DNA of 64,000 nucleotides from Mucilaginibacter sp. 44-25 (lineage in GTDB: Bacteria > Bacteroidota > Bacteroidia > Sphingobacteriales > Sphingobacteriaceae), in the NCBI GenBank assembly GCA_001898335.1, contig MKTS01000009.1, positions 62,001-126,000 of the forward strand. Direction: 5' to 3'. This document shows positions 9,746 to 18,580 of this stretch, in pieces. Made by a program: the position numbers and the translations under genes. The notes under the pieces are model-generated. The model worked only from the letters and a program-made list of their open reading frames with translations. It made no database searches and was not told where the DNA came from. Within the stretch, counting starts at the first letter, position 1, and the number at the start of each line of letters is the position of its first letter.

Positions 9746-9842
9746 AGTGATGTTATTAAATAATGCTTAAGTGTTGTTTACTATTTAACCAACTGCTTTA
9801 AAAAAGGTTTTACAACCATTAGCTTTAACAGTTGAAAACCTA

Positions 9843-9989
9843 TCAGGCCCTTCTGATAATGCCCAGCAATAATGCTATAATAGCTATCACTAATAAAATG
9901 TGGATGATACCGCCAGCGTCAGCGTAGAAAAAACCAAATGCCCATCCTATTATCAGGATTACCGCAATGATGTATAATAAGCCTCTCAT
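9843..9989 (-). CDS. Small lmo0937-type membrane protein, copy B
   Basis: 48 residues, MRGLLYIIAVILIIGWAFG... ending LLLGIIRRA, with two hydrophobic helices around a short Ala-Gly-Gly turn. A longer reading frame extends upstream to 10103, but the start at 9989 matches the paralogue exactly and the upstream extension covers a terminator hairpin, so the short form is preferred. The differences from copy A lie mainly in the central loop. Function unknown; envelope location is inferred from hydrophobicity. Confidence 0.85.
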   Translation of the reverse strand: MRGLLYIIAVILIIGWAFGFFYADAGGIIHILLVIAIIALLLGIIRRA

Positions 9990-10065
9990 TGTTTTGATGT
10001 TTTTGTTTAAGTAGATGTTAATTAAAACCACCATCTCTAAAATCATTCCAAAAAAACCTAAGGCA

Positions 10066-10098
10066 TAAAAAAAGCCGCTTGTATCAAGCGGCTTTATG
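10066..10098 (-). terminator. Rho-independent terminator after the DUF2795 gene
   Basis: A perfect 11-bp stem AAAGCCGCTTG/CAAGCGGCTTT (10071-10081 with 10085-10095) with a 3-nt loop, followed on the minus strand by TTTTTTATG. It separates the DUF2795 gene from the small membrane-protein genes. Confidence 0.85.
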
Positions 10099-10111
10099 TT
10101 CAAGTATCAGT

Positions 10112-10333
10112 TTAGTACTCGTCCTCGTTAAAGAAGAAGTCGTCTTTTGTAGGGTAATCAGGCCATATTTCTTCAATATTCTCATACGGCTCGCCATCAT
10201 CTTCAAGTGCCTGCAGGTTCTCGATCACCTCTACAGGTGCGCCTGAGCGTATGGCGTAATCAATTAGTTCGTCTTTTGTGGCAGGCCAGGGAGCATCTTC
10301 CAGGTGCGATGCTAATTCAAGTGTCCAATACAT
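10112..10333 (-). CDS. DUF2795 domain-containing protein
   Basis: A 73-residue acidic protein beginning MYWTLELASHLEDAPWPATK and ending with a run of acidic and aromatic residues (DDFFFNEDEY). The pattern W-T-L-E-L-A, PWPATKDELIDYA and VIENLQ matches the DUF2795 family common in Bacteroidota, whose role is unknown. It is cytoplasmic, with no signal or membrane segment. A TACTTTTG box lies 43 nt upstream and a strong terminator follows, so it is probably a single-gene unit. Confidence 0.85.
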   Translation of the reverse strand: MYWTLELASHLEDAPWPATKDELIDYAIRSGAPVEVIENLQALEDDGEPYENIEEIWPDYPTKDDFFFNEDEY

Positions 10334-10376
10334 GTTTTTATCTTAAATGGTAAATATTCTATTTCTTCCTTTTTCG

Positions 10377-10384
10377 CAAAAGTA
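10377..10384 (-). promoter_or_regulatory. Probable -7 box of the DUF2795 gene
   Basis: TACTTTTG on the minus strand matches TAnnTTTG, 43 nt before the ATG at 10333. Confidence 0.4.
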
Positions 10385-10425
10385 TAATATTTTTAAAATG
10401 ATAATCAATATTTTTTTCAAAAATT

Positions 10426-10974
10426 TCAAACTCGCGGAATCCACTGATTTTCAGGCAGGTTTCTTTCAAATACAACTATGCGTGCTAAGGTAAACAGGTA
10501 ATCGCTTAATCTGTTGAGGTAGATGACCACTTTTTCCTCAACTTTACTTTCTTCAGACAAATGTACGCATAAACGCTCCGCACGGCGGCAAACACAGCGC
10601 GCCACATGGCAAAAAGATGCGATTGTACTGCCGCCGGGCAATATAAAATGCTTTAACGGGGGCAGGCTTTCGTTCATCCGGTCCATTTCCTTTTCCAGCA
10701 GTTCAACATCGGCCATATGCAGGTCGGGGATCACCATTTTGGAACGCTCGGGGTCGGCCGCGAGTGAAGAGCCAACCGTAAATAAGCGGTCCTGTATCTC
10801 TTTTAATACATCCTTATCATGCAAACTGATATCCTGGTCGCGGATAAGGCCTACGTAAGAGTTCAGTTCATCCACAGTTCCGTAAGCTTCTATGCGTAAA
10901 TGGTATTTAGGCACACGCGTACCTCCTATTAACGAGGTGTAGCCCTTATCGCCGGTTTTGGTATATATCTTCAT
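10426..10974 (-). CDS. Cob(I)yrinic acid a,c-diamide adenosyltransferase (PduO type)
   Basis: Transfers the 5'-deoxyadenosyl group of ATP to cob(I)alamin, making adenosylcobalamin. The N-terminal ATP-binding motif MKIYTKTGDKGYTSLIGG, YGTVDELNSYVG, the helix RCVCRRAERLCVHL and YLNRLSDYLFTLAR are hallmarks of the trimeric PduO/MMAB family; 182 residues is typical. The frame opens 6 nt earlier at a TTG, but the ATG at 10974 starts exactly where the family does. Upstream space is too short for a cobalamin riboswitch. No other B12 genes are in the window. Confidence 0.92.
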   Translation of the reverse strand: MKIYTKTGDKGYTSLIGGTRVPKYHLRIEAYGTVDELNSYVGLIRDQDISLHDKDVLKEIQDRLFTVGSSLAADPERSKMVIPDLHMADVELLEKEMDRMNESLPPLKHFILPGGSTIASFCHVARCVCRRAERLCVHLSEESKVEEKVVIYLNRLSDYLFTLARIVVFERNLPENQWIPRV

Positions 10975-11078
10975 AAACAATTAAATAATTGCTGTGGCGT
11001 TTTATTATGCATATTTACAAAGTTTAAACTTAAACATACACTTTGTGTTTTGTACAAATAAAAATACGCCCCGCTATC

Positions 11079-12098
11079 ATGAAGTTAATTGCATCAACCG
11101 TTAAGTTTACCACTATAACATTACTGGTCACCACCCTGCTTGGTTTTAGCTGCGGTAACAGTAACGCCAGGAAAACAACAGATAGCACCGCTGCCATTAA
11201 AACCGAAGCTGCCGCGGCACCATCATTCAGCAAGCTGCTGTCAGAAAAAGAGTTTAATGAGCTGTTTCCTCAGCGCGATAAATTTTACACCTACGCGGCT
11301 TTCATTAAAGCGGCTGATGAACTGGCGAAAATAAAGGTGCAGGTTACCCGCCGCGCGGTATCGGTTTACCAGTTTATCCGTACGGATAAAAGCACCGGTA
11401 AGGCTACCACTGTACGGCAGGATGCCGACTGGAACGAGGCCTGGGCCAAACAAAAACCCGATAGCACTTACACGGTTGACTATGGCGCTTTTTGTACCGC
11501 CGGAGATGCAACCACCAACAAACGGGAGTTAGCCGCGTTTTTCGCCCAGATAGCGCATGAAACCCGACACGGACAAAATGAAACGTATACGGATGGATTG
11601 ATGCTCATACATGAAGCCAATACATCCCTCAACTACATTAGCGATAACGACGAATATCCGCCGGTTGCAGGGCAAAAATATTATGGCCGCGGCCCTATAC
11701 AGTTGAGCTATAACGGCAATTATGGTTATGCGTCAGACTGCATATTCGGGGATAAAAAGATTTTGCTGAACAACCCCGGCCTGGTTGAAACCGACCCCGT
11801 AGTGGCCTTTAAAACCGCCATATACTTCTGGATGACGCCCGAAACCCGCAAGCCATCCGCGCATGATGTGATGACCGGCAAATGGCAGCCCAGCGCTGCC
11901 GATAAAGCCAAAGGCCGCACCCCTGGCTTCGGCATGACCATCCTGATCGTGAACGGCGAACTGGAATGCAACAAGGGCGAGAACAATTACAGCATGAAGG
12001 ACCGCATTGGTTTTTACCAGTTCTTCCTGAAAAAATTAGGCGTTACCGACCCTAACTGCGCCTGTAGCTGCGGTAAAATGGAGCCATATAAGTACTGA
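11079..12098 (+). CDS. GH19 chitinase-like lipoprotein
   Basis: Predicted glycoside hydrolase family 19 enzyme (chitinase or related lysozyme-type) anchored by lipid. The ATG at 11079 gives a lipoprotein signal with lipobox LGFS-C followed by Asn and a linker rich in Ala, Thr and Ser. The GH19 core shows [12 protein letters not shown] with the catalytic Glu, [17 protein letters not shown], and [20 protein letters not shown] with the usual chitinase spacing. The last residues are Cys-rich (NCACSCGK), possibly a disulfide cap. The upstream in-frame start at 11043 would hide the signal peptide, so it was rejected. The substrate could be chitin or peptidoglycan; sequence alone does not decide. 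Confidence 0.88.
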   Translation: MKLIASTVKFTTITLLVTTLLGFSCGNSNARKTTDSTAAIKTEAAAAPSFSKLLSEKEFNELFPQRDKFYTYAAFIKAADELAKIKVQVTRRAVSVYQFIRTDKSTGKATTVRQDADWNEAWAKQKPDSTYTVDYGAFCTAGDATTNKRELAAFFAQIAHETRHGQNETYTDGLMLIHEANTSLNYISDNDEYPPVAGQKYYGRGPIQLSYNGNYGYASDCIFGDKKILLNNPGLVETDPVVAFKTAIYFWMTPETRKPSAHDVMTGKWQPSAADKAKGRTPGFGMTILIVNGELECNKGENNYSMKDRIGFYQFFLKKLGVTDPNCACSCGKMEPYKY

Positions 12099-12195
12099 TA
12101 TGGCGGCTGTTAATGCTACAGATAAACAATTTGGCCTTATTTAATAGTTAAACATTGAGGTTGTTATAAATGGATGGTTGTACTATCTTAGTAGC

Positions 12196-12825
12196 ATGAA
12201 CTCCTTATCAGTTGATGCCACAGGCCTTCCGGATATTGGCAAACACCCCTATGATACCACCTGCCAAAGGCTCAGAAACCGTTTCAGGATAGAGGTACCG
12301 GGTGATATTGATTTTAAACTTGAGCAATTTGAAACGCTTAACCACCACCAGGCAGTAAATATCCGCAACACCTTCGCCATTAAAAATCCTTGCGGCGACA
12401 GCTATGTTTTGCTGCTTGATACCGATACGGATATTTCGGCCATTAACCAGAAAAACAAAATACAACACCGTAATACCTTCCAGCCCTGGGCGCTGGCCTA
12501 TCTCAAAAAAGATTTTGGCCGTGTAGTGATCCGTACCGAAACCATTATTGATAAGATAAGAGAGATCGTGTTCCCGATAGAGCTTGATCTAAAAGAAGAT
12601 AAGGCATTCAGCAATCGTTTTTATGTATTAACGGACGACCGCCAGAAAACCGAAGCCGCCATGACAAAGGAATTTCGCGACGCGATCATGTCCATCAAAA
12701 AATCTGATTTTGTGATCGAGATCTACGAACACACGCTGATCATAGGCAACCACAAAACCGTTACGCCAGAAAATACACTTTACCTGGCCGATTTTGTGGC
12801 CCGGCTGGCAGAACTAAAGTGCTAA
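12196..12825 (+). CDS. Hypothetical protein
   Basis: A 209-residue protein from the ATG at 12196; an upstream TTG at 12178 is less likely because a near-consensus -7 box (TATCTTAG, 12184-12191) would then lie inside the gene. It has no signal peptide or clear membrane helix. The C-terminal half, SNRFYVLTDDRQKTEAAMT followed by an EIYEHTLIIGNHK strand, recalls the end of DUF3137-type proteins, but I do not treat this as an assignment. It converges with the serine hydrolase gene 2 nt downstream. Confidence 0.7.
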   Translation: MNSLSVDATGLPDIGKHPYDTTCQRLRNRFRIEVPGDIDFKLEQFETLNHHQAVNIRNTFAIKNPCGDSYVLLLDTDTDISAINQKNKIQHRNTFQPWALAYLKKDFGRVVIRTETIIDKIREIVFPIELDLKEDKAFSNRFYVLTDDRQKTEAAMTKEFRDAIMSIKKSDFVIEIYEHTLIIGNHKTVTPENTLYLADFVARLAELKC

Positions 12826-12827
12826 CC

Positions 12828-14474
12828 TCACTGTGCTACCGCCGGTAAAATATACTGCTGCATCATTTTATCAACCTGCGCATGGGCATAACTTTCATTG
12901 TAGGCACTTGCGGTAACAACAACTACCAGCGGCAGGTTCTTAAACACAAATATCTTATTGCCACCATTGCCGGTACAATACCAGGTTTCGTAATACTTTC
13001 CGTTAACTTCGTAGGTTTTGTTCCAGAACAAGTAACCATAATAACCCGGCCCTACCATATCGGCCGGTAAGGCCATGTACCTGGTAAGTGTTTTTTGTAC
13101 CCAAGCTTCAGGGAGTATCTGTTTGCCCTGCCATTTTCCGTTATTTTTATAAAGCTGCCCAAATCTGGCAAAATCAATGGCCCGTAACCTGATACCACCA
13201 GCCGTGCTGGGAACATGCTGGGGCGTATATTGCCATTTATAATTAACAATACCGAGTGGTTTAAATAGTTTTTCATCCGCATAATGGTCCAGGCCTCCGG
13301 GGACGTTTTTATTAAGCACATCGCCTAATACCACTGCCCCAGCCGTAAAATAATTCCATTGCGTATAAGGCTTCTTGGCAGCGTCAGCCCTTAGATCGAG
13401 GGCGAATTTCACCCAGTTGTCTAAAGGATACATGTTGTTCTCGTTCCCCGGCGAATTATCGTCATTATCATTCGCGTCAAAAACAGAACTCATGGTAAGC
13501 AAGCTTTTTAAAGTGACACTATCCTTTTGCGGTGAGTAGTTTTGATAAGCCTTAAGGTCATAAAAGTCCTTCAGCATTTGATTTTCAGATTTAATATAGC
13601 CCGCGTTGATGGCGATACCCATAACAGCCGAAGCGAAGGTTTTCCCTACCGATCGCGGGTCATGCAGCGTATCTCGGCCCTCGCCGTTAAAATACTCCTC
13701 TATCAGCAGCTTACCGCTTTTGACCACCACTATACCATTAATGTTCTTGAACTTGTTCTGTAATATTTTCCCGTTAAGTTCGGTGATCAATGATCTATCA
13801 TACCGTTCGGCAGATACCGGCCAGCCACTATTGGGTTTAATGGGCTGGATAGCTTTATCATGTACATCTATAACCGGTACTACCACTTTTATTTCGCCTT
13901 GGGCTATCAGGTCACCAACTTTAACCTCCGGCAATACCACGTACGGCCGAAGCTCAATTTTTAGCGTATGGCTGCCTGTAGTTAAAGCATCCTCGCCCCC
14001 TTGCATCATAAACCGGCTAAACATATGCCTGGACCACATATCCTCGTGGAGGTTACTCAGCAACTTAATGGTAAGTACGGTACGGCTATTCTTAAGATAT
14101 GCATAGCCCGCTCCCTTATGCAAATTTTCCTGGTATAGCTGTTTACCATCAACATAGTAGGTGAACTGGTAGTTTCCCTGATTTAATTGTTCAACCGTTT
14201 GCTGCGGAGCAAGCTTGTGTTGGAGATTAGTAAGCGAATTAGGCAAAAACGCACGCATAGTCAGGTTAGCATCGGGCGTTAAAGTTACCGCTGTTAAAAA
14301 ATCCGCTGTCGTGGTATTCGCCATAGGTATCGTATCTTTCATAAACACGATGCGGCCTATATTGGCTTTGTGCAGCGGGGATGTAATCGGGTCGGCTTTA
14401 ACTATATCCTGCGCGAATGAACGGTTAAAAGCAATGATAGTTATTAATATAAGCAGTGGTTTGAGTAGTTTCAT
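12828..14474 (-). CDS. Secreted serine hydrolase (class C beta-lactamase-like fold)
   Basis: Exported 548-residue protein with signal peptide MKLLKPLLILITIIAFNRSFA. Residues 25-210 form an uncharacterised N-terminal region. The catalytic domain has the S-x-x-K motif (S275-V-G-K278, in DPRSVGKTFASA), a Tyr-containing motif in WNYFTAGAVVLGDVL, and the end motif GNGGNKIFVF in place of KTG/HxG. This is the pattern of the beta-lactamase/penicillin-binding-protein esterase family. It is 87 nt downstream of an AraC regulator on the same strand. Substrate unknown; a true antibiotic-degrading role is not supported. Confidence 0.88.
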   Translation of the reverse strand: MKLLKPLLILITIIAFNRSFAQDIVKADPITSPLHKANIGRIVFMKDTIPMANTTTADFLTAVTLTPDANLTMRAFLPNSLTNLQHKLAPQQTVEQLNQGNYQFTYYVDGKQLYQENLHKGAGYAYLKNSRTVLTIKLLSNLHEDMWSRHMFSRFMMQGGEDALTTGSHTLKIELRPYVVLPEVKVGDLIAQGEIKVVVPVIDVHDKAIQPIKPNSGWPVSAERYDRSLITELNGKILQNKFKNINGIVVVKSGKLLIEEYFNGEGRDTLHDPRSVGKTFASAVMGIAINAGYIKSENQMLKDFYDLKAYQNYSPQKDSVTLKSLLTMSSVFDANDNDDNSPGNENNMYPLDNWVKFALDLRADAAKKPYTQWNYFTAGAVVLGDVLNKNVPGGLDHYADEKLFKPLGIVNYKWQYTPQHVPSTAGGIRLRAIDFARFGQLYKNNGKWQGKQILPEAWVQKTLTRYMALPADMVGPGYYGYLFWNKTYEVNGKYYETWYCTGNGGNKIFVFKNLPLVVVVTASAYNESYAHAQVDKMMQQYILPAVAQ

Positions 14475-14561
14475 CTATCAATTTTTATTTCCACAAATAT
14501 GCCGGGCTGGGTTTTACTAAAATAGAACAGAATTAACGTTTGCAAGCTTTTGGGTTGCGTA

Positions 14562-15374
14562 TCAACCACCTGCCAGCATTGCCTTGTAGAGTTTTGGATT
14601 ACCCGAATTAAACTGCTTAAAACAGCGCAGAAAATGGCTCTGATCGGCAAAGCCGCACTGCATGGCAATTTCGGTAAGGCTCAGTTTGCCGCTGTGCATT
14701 AACGATAGTGCTTTTTCTACCCTGACAGCACGTATATAGTTGCCCATATTGGTGTTAAAATACTTAGAAAAATCTCGCGACAGGTGACCAGGGTGAATTT
14801 CTGCGACAGCTGCTAAATGTTGTAAGGTGAATTTCTGCGACAGGTCATCAGCAATAGCTTCTTTTACCTGCCCTACCCACTTGGGTTGCTGCCGTTCGGC
14901 GGCTTCGGTATTGGCGCCAATACCGCACAACACCTGCAATAGCAAAGATTCGGCTGATAGTGCCGAGGATCCGTCATTTATCTTACACTCTTTAAATATC
15001 TGGTAAAAATGCAGCTTTAGTTGCGGGTGATCAATAGTAAGGCTACCCTGTAGTTTTTGCAGGCTGATGTCTGTTTGAGTGAACCAGTTATTGTTGATCT
15101 CTATCTGGAAGCCACGGGTATAGCCTTTAGGCTTAATGTTATAATGCGGATCCTGCCAGTTATGGAACAGCAGGGTGCCGGGCGTACAGGTATAAACTTC
15201 CTTTTTATTCCCCTCAATTACATTGCCCTGCAAAACAAAAGTGAAGTACGCGTTTTCGTGGTAATGCCAGTCTACCCGTTCGTGGGTATATTCGGTATCG
15301 GTAATGGTAGCAAAATCCAGGTGCAGGGTTTGGTTGGTTTGCCCGTAAAATTCACCTGTTTTAAGCGTTCTCAC
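14562..15374 (-). CDS. AraC family transcriptional regulator
   Basis: 270 residues: an N-terminal cupin-like sensing domain (DWHYHENAYFTFVLQG around residues 34-49) and a C-terminal pair of helix-turn-helix motifs (LQHLAAVAEIHPGHLSRDF and LTEIAMQCGFADQSHFLRCF). The start codon is GTG, directly abutting the stop codon TAA of the ABC ATPase gene with no spacer, so translational coupling is likely. An 18-bp direct repeat occurs within it in two different frames. A likely target is the serine hydrolase gene just downstream or the transporter; both are guesses from position. Confidence 0.92.
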   Translation of the reverse strand: MRTLKTGEFYGQTNQTLHLDFATITDTEYTHERVDWHYHENAYFTFVLQGNVIEGNKKEVYTCTPGTLLFHNWQDPHYNIKPKGYTRGFQIEINNNWFTQTDISLQKLQGSLTIDHPQLKLHFYQIFKECKINDGSSALSAESLLLQVLCGIGANTEAAERQQPKWVGQVKEAIADDLSQKFTLQHLAAVAEIHPGHLSRDFSKYFNTNMGNYIRAVRVEKALSLMHSGKLSLTEIAMQCGFADQSHFLRCFKQFNSGNPKLYKAMLAGG

Positions 15375-16142
15375 TTATTTGGTTAAGTTTATATCGCTCT
15401 CCGCTTCCGGCTCGCGTTTACTTACCGTTTGGATGTTGTCGTTCATATAATCATTCTCTACCAGCCCGTCGCGCATACGTACTATACGGTGGGCATGCAG
15501 GGCAATGTCCTCCTCGTGGGTTACCAATATAATGGTGTTCCCTTTAGAGTGGATGTCCTCCAGCAGCCCCATGATCTCGATAGAGGTTTTAGTATCCAGG
15601 TTACCGGTAGGCTCATCCGCAAGGATGATAGATGGGTTATTAATAAGCGCGCGGGCTACAGCCACACGCTGGCGCTGTCCACCCGAAAGTTCATTAGGGC
15701 GGTGATCGATACGGTGGCCAAGGCCTACATTCTCTAAAGCTTGTTTGGCACGCTCGTTACGCTTCTCTTTGCTGATACCGGCATATACCAGCGGCAAAGC
15801 CACATTATCTAATGCGCTGTTACGGGGTAATAAGTTAAACGTCTGGAACACGAAGCCTATTTCTGAGTTACGTACTTCGGCCAGGTCGTTATCACTCATG
15901 TGGCTTACATCAATACCGTTGAGGATGTACTGGCCTTTGGTTGGCGTATCCAGGCAGCCCAGTATATTCATCAGGGTTGATTTTCCCGAACCGGAAGGCC
16001 CCATTAACGCTACAAACTCGCCCTTTTCAATCGTAAGCGAAACAGATTTAATGGCATGGATAACCTCCGAACCGATCACATATTTACGGCCAATATCTTT
16101 TATGGTAATAAGCGGTTCGCCCTGGTTAAGTGTCTGCTTCAT
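15375..16142 (-). CDS. ABC transporter ATP-binding protein (MacB/LolD type)
   Basis: Cytoplasmic ATPase of 255 residues with Walker [11 protein letters not shown]-loop [12 protein letters not shown], signature [15 protein letters not shown], Walker [13 protein letters not shown] and H-loop [10 protein letters not shown]. The [20 protein letters not shown] stretch is typical of LolD/MacB ATPases. No permease is adjacent; the FtsX-type permease at 6.2-7.4 kb is a possible partner. It lies downstream of gatC on the same strand, separated by a repeat-filled spacer, and overlaps transcriptionally with the AraC gene. Confidence 0.93.
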   Translation of the reverse strand: MKQTLNQGEPLITIKDIGRKYVIGSEVIHAIKSVSLTIEKGEFVALMGPSGSGKSTLMNILGCLDTPTKGQYILNGIDVSHMSDNDLAEVRNSEIGFVFQTFNLLPRNSALDNVALPLVYAGISKEKRNERAKQALENVGLGHRIDHRPNELSGGQRQRVAVARALINNPSIILADEPTGNLDTKTSIEIMGLLEDIHSKGNTIILVTHEEDIALHAHRIVRMRDGLVENDYMNDNIQTVSKREPEAESDINLTK

Positions 16143-16194
16143 CCGTTTTTCTTGCTTTGACAGCTTAGTGGTGATAAATGTTACACAGTTTTTT

Positions 16195-16302
16195 AAGAAT
16201 CAAGAGACAAGAACCAAGAATCAAGAGAAATACCTGACAATTTCTTCGTCTTGGTTCTTGATTCTTAGCCCCCGATTCTTGACTCTTGGCTCTTGATTCT
16301 TG
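16195..16302. repeat. Converging heptamer repeat arrays
   Basis: The left array holds five 7-bp units of the form AAGAnnC/A (16195-16229). After a spacer the right side carries the reverse-complement type, CTTGnnT units (about 16248-16302). The two arrays can pair into a long imperfect hairpin. It fills most of the gap between gatC and the ATPase gene. Confidence 0.75.
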
Positions 16303-16305
16303 TAT

Positions 16306-16596
16306 CTATTTACTTATTACTTTCGCCACCAGAAAATGGCTGTCATCATGCATGGGAGCATTTTTAAGTGCTTCTTCGGTGGTAATATCCTGTTTGATCA
16401 CATCATCGCGCAGGTTATTTACTTCGGCAGTCATATAAACAAGCGGTTCAACACCGGCGGTATCTACTTCGTTAAGCTTATCCATAAAGCCCAGTATCTT
16501 GTTCATATCCTTGATCATTTCCTGCTTTTCATCCGCAGCCAGTTCAAGGCGCGCCAGGTGCGCTATCTTATCAACCGTTTGTTCGTCAATATTCAT
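16306..16596 (-). CDS. gatC: Asp-tRNA(Asn)/Glu-tRNA(Gln) amidotransferase subunit GatC
   Basis: Small subunit (96 residues) of the GatCAB amidotransferase that converts misacylated Glu-tRNA(Gln) or Asp-tRNA(Asn). The sequence MNIDEQTVDKIAHLARLELA, MIKDMNKILGFMDKLNEVDT and the C-terminal RDDVIKQDITTEEALKNAP are typical of GatC. Its ATG overlaps the plsC stop in an ATGA arrangement. The subunits gatA and gatB are not in the window. Confidence 0.94.
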   Translation of the reverse strand: MNIDEQTVDKIAHLARLELAADEKQEMIKDMNKILGFMDKLNEVDTAGVEPLVYMTAEVNNLRDDVIKQDITTEEALKNAPMHDDSHFLVAKVISK

Positions 16597-17324
16597 ATGC
16601 TGTTCAGTTTATTACTGATGATACCAAATATGCGGTCGCGCAGTTCATCAGCATCATCTATCGTTAAATGAGCGGTTTCAACAGGCTCATGTACAAATAT
16701 ATCACATACGCCGGGCTTACTGCCGTATTTCTTACCATCGTCCCACAAAACCTGCCAGGTATTTATTGATGTTACCGGGATAATAGGTATCTTCAGCTCA
16801 ATGGCCATACGAAAGGGGCCGTTTTTAAACGGGTGTAGCTCCGGCGGATAGCTTTCCGGTATGGTAGCTTCGGGGAATATCACAACGCTCATCCCCTGCT
16901 GCAGGCGTTCCATAGCCTGCTTAAACGCTTTAAAAGAAGCTATTTTACTTTCGCGGTTCACAGGAATATCTACCGTACGGAAGAACAGGGAGGTCACCAG
17001 CCCGTCAACCAGTTCCTGCTTGCCCATAAAGCAAAAATTATTTTTTACCAGTAGGCTCATCGCCGTAATATCCAGGTTGGAGGTATGGTTGGGAGCTATG
17101 ATATAAGGCCGGTTCCAGTCGATAGGCTTTTCATAATGATACCGATAGCGTATACCTACCGCGCCTGAACTTAACCGGCCCCATATCCGTCTGAAAGCAT
17201 TCATGCCGGCATAACGTTCCGGTTTGCGCGAATGATAGTAGAGAAACGGCCACAGCACGAAGTAAAAAAACGCCACACTGCCCTGGTAAAGGTATAGGTG
17301 GGCTTTCTTCAATATCATTTTCAT
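16593..17324 (-). CDS. 1-acyl-sn-glycerol-3-phosphate acyltransferase (PlsC family)
   Basis: Membrane-associated acyltransferase of phospholipid synthesis. It has the HX4D motif (NHTSNLD), FMGKQELV and the FPEATIP motif, preceded by an N-terminal hydrophobic helix (about residues 13-28). The frame opens at a TTG at 17333, but the ATG at 17324 (MKMILKKAHLYLYQG) lies after a GGAG sequence and is preferred, giving 243 residues. The stop overlaps the gatC start by 4 nt, indicating a plsC-gatC operon. Divergent from trpS. Confidence 0.9.
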   Translation of the reverse strand: MKMILKKAHLYLYQGSVAFFYFVLWPFLYYHSRKPERYAGMNAFRRIWGRLSSGAVGIRYRYHYEKPIDWNRPYIIAPNHTSNLDITAMSLLVKNNFCFMGKQELVDGLVTSLFFRTVDIPVNRESKIASFKAFKQAMERLQQGMSVVIFPEATIPESYPPELHPFKNGPFRMAIELKIPIIPVTSINTWQVLWDDGKKYGSKPGVCDIFVHEPVETAHLTIDDADELRDRIFGIISNKLNSI

Positions 17325-17401
17325 CCGCTCCAAAAATATAAAAAATAGCCACTTGTAAGCCTATCACAATATAGCATGAAATAAGAAGGTCATTTTTTTT
17401 T

Positions 17402-17428
17402 AAACCCCTCTCCGATGGTGAGGGGTTT
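17402..17428. repeat. Intergenic hairpin between plsC and trpS
   Basis: AAACCCCTC (17402-17410) pairs with GAGGGGTTT (17420-17428) around a 9-nt loop. It has no U-tract on the plus side, so it is not a standard terminator. It may be a dispersed repeat or a trpS upstream element. Confidence 0.45.
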
Positions 17429-17453
17429 GGGTGAGGCTTTGCTAAAAAATCCT

Positions 17454-17461
17454 TACTTTCG
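17454..17461 (+). promoter_or_regulatory. Near-consensus -7 box close to the trpS start
   Basis: TACTTTCG, one mismatch from TAnnTTTG, ends 7 nt before the chosen trpS ATG. It supports the ATG at 17469 over the in-frame start at 17415 and suggests a leaderless or very short-leader mRNA. Confidence 0.45.
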
Positions 17462-17468
17462 CCCCCAT

Positions 17469-18464
17469 ATGGAAACTGTTGTTAGTGGTATACGTTCTAC
17501 CGGGAATTTACACTTAGGAAATTATTACGGAGCAGTACAAAACTTCGTAAAAATGCAAAACGAGTACAATTGCTACTTTTTTATAGCCGACCTGCACTCG
17601 CTTACCACACATCCTACGCCTGCTAACCTGCACGCTAATGTTAAGCAGGTTTTGGTAGAATACCTGGCAGCAGGTATTGACCCCGAAAAGGCCACCATAT
17701 ATGTACAAAGCGACGTGCCGGAGGTAACCGAACTTTACCTGTATTTAAACATGAACGCCTATATGGGCGAACTTGAACGTGCTACATCCTTTAAAGATAA
17801 AGTACGTGCCAACCCTGATAACGTTAACGCGGGCCTGCTTACCTACCCGGTATTGATGGCGGCGGATATCATCATCCACAAAGCTACCAAGGTGCCTGTT
17901 GGTAAAGACCAGGAACAGCACCTGGAAATGGCCCGTACTTTTGGTAACCGCTTTAACCGTTTATATAACCACGATTATTTTCCGGAGCCTTATGCGTTCT
18001 CGTTCGGTGAGAGCCTGGTAAAGATACCCGGGCTTGACGGTGCCGGCAAAATGGGCAAAAGCGAAGGCGAAGGTAATGCCATATTCTTGAGCGACACACC
18101 CGAAGCGATCCGCAAAAAAGTGATGCGCGCTAAAACTGATAGCGGCCCTACCGAAGAGAACCAAACGAAACCGCAGGAGATACAAAACCTGTTCGACCTG
18201 ATGAAGGTGGTATCCACGCCGGATACCCTGGCACATTTCGATCATCTGTATAATACTTGCGCCATCCGTTACGGCGACCTTAAAAAACAACTGGCCGAAG
18301 ATATGATCATCGCCACGGCACCCATCCGCGAAAAGATCAACGACATAGCCAATGACGCGCCGCTGCTAAGGCAGGTTGCCCGCTATGGTGCCGCCAAAGC
18401 CCGCGAAAGCGCCTCTAAAACCATTAGGGAGGTGAGAGAAATTATTGGTTTCAGGAAGTTTTAA
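17469..18464 (+). CDS. trpS: Tryptophanyl-tRNA synthetase
   Basis: Class I aminoacyl-tRNA synthetase charging tRNA(Trp). From the ATG at 17469 the protein is 331 residues, METVVSGIRSTGNLHLGNYY, with the HIGH-type motif TGNLHLGN at 10-17 and the KMSKS-type motif K194-M-G-K-S198. Other hallmarks are VPVGKDQEQHLEMARTFGNRFN and the C-terminal helices. The upstream in-frame codon at 17415 adds 18 residues encoded by a hairpin and the promoter box, so it was rejected. The helical end matches bacterial TrpRS. Confidence 0.96.
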   Translation: METVVSGIRSTGNLHLGNYYGAVQNFVKMQNEYNCYFFIADLHSLTTHPTPANLHANVKQVLVEYLAAGIDPEKATIYVQSDVPEVTELYLYLNMNAYMGELERATSFKDKVRANPDNVNAGLLTYPVLMAADIIIHKATKVPVGKDQEQHLEMARTFGNRFNRLYNHDYFPEPYAFSFGESLVKIPGLDGAGKMGKSEGEGNAIFLSDTPEAIRKKVMRAKTDSGPTEENQTKPQEIQNLFDLMKVVSTPDTLAHFDHLYNTCAIRYGDLKKQLAEDMIIATAPIREKINDIANDAPLLRQVARYGAAKARESASKTIREVREIIGFRKF

Positions 18465-18580
18465 ATAAGCTTATAGTTGATGGTTCATTGTTCATAATGT
18501 ATCTTAGCAGCAGTGACTGTTTGATAGCATGGGTTATTACTATGAACTATTAACCATGAACTACCAACAACATAGATCAC

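Noticed and set aside
10975..11078. Cobalamin riboswitch before the adenosyltransferase gene
   Set aside because: The gap is too short and has no matching motif.
12828..14474. Serine hydrolase as a target beta-lactamase of the BlaI/BlaR1 pair
   Set aside because: It is 32 kb away, has no matching dyad seen upstream and an atypical end motif.
17335..17468. T-box leader before trpS
   Set aside because: A hairpin exists but no specifier loop or T-box sequence, and the -7 box leaves almost no leader.
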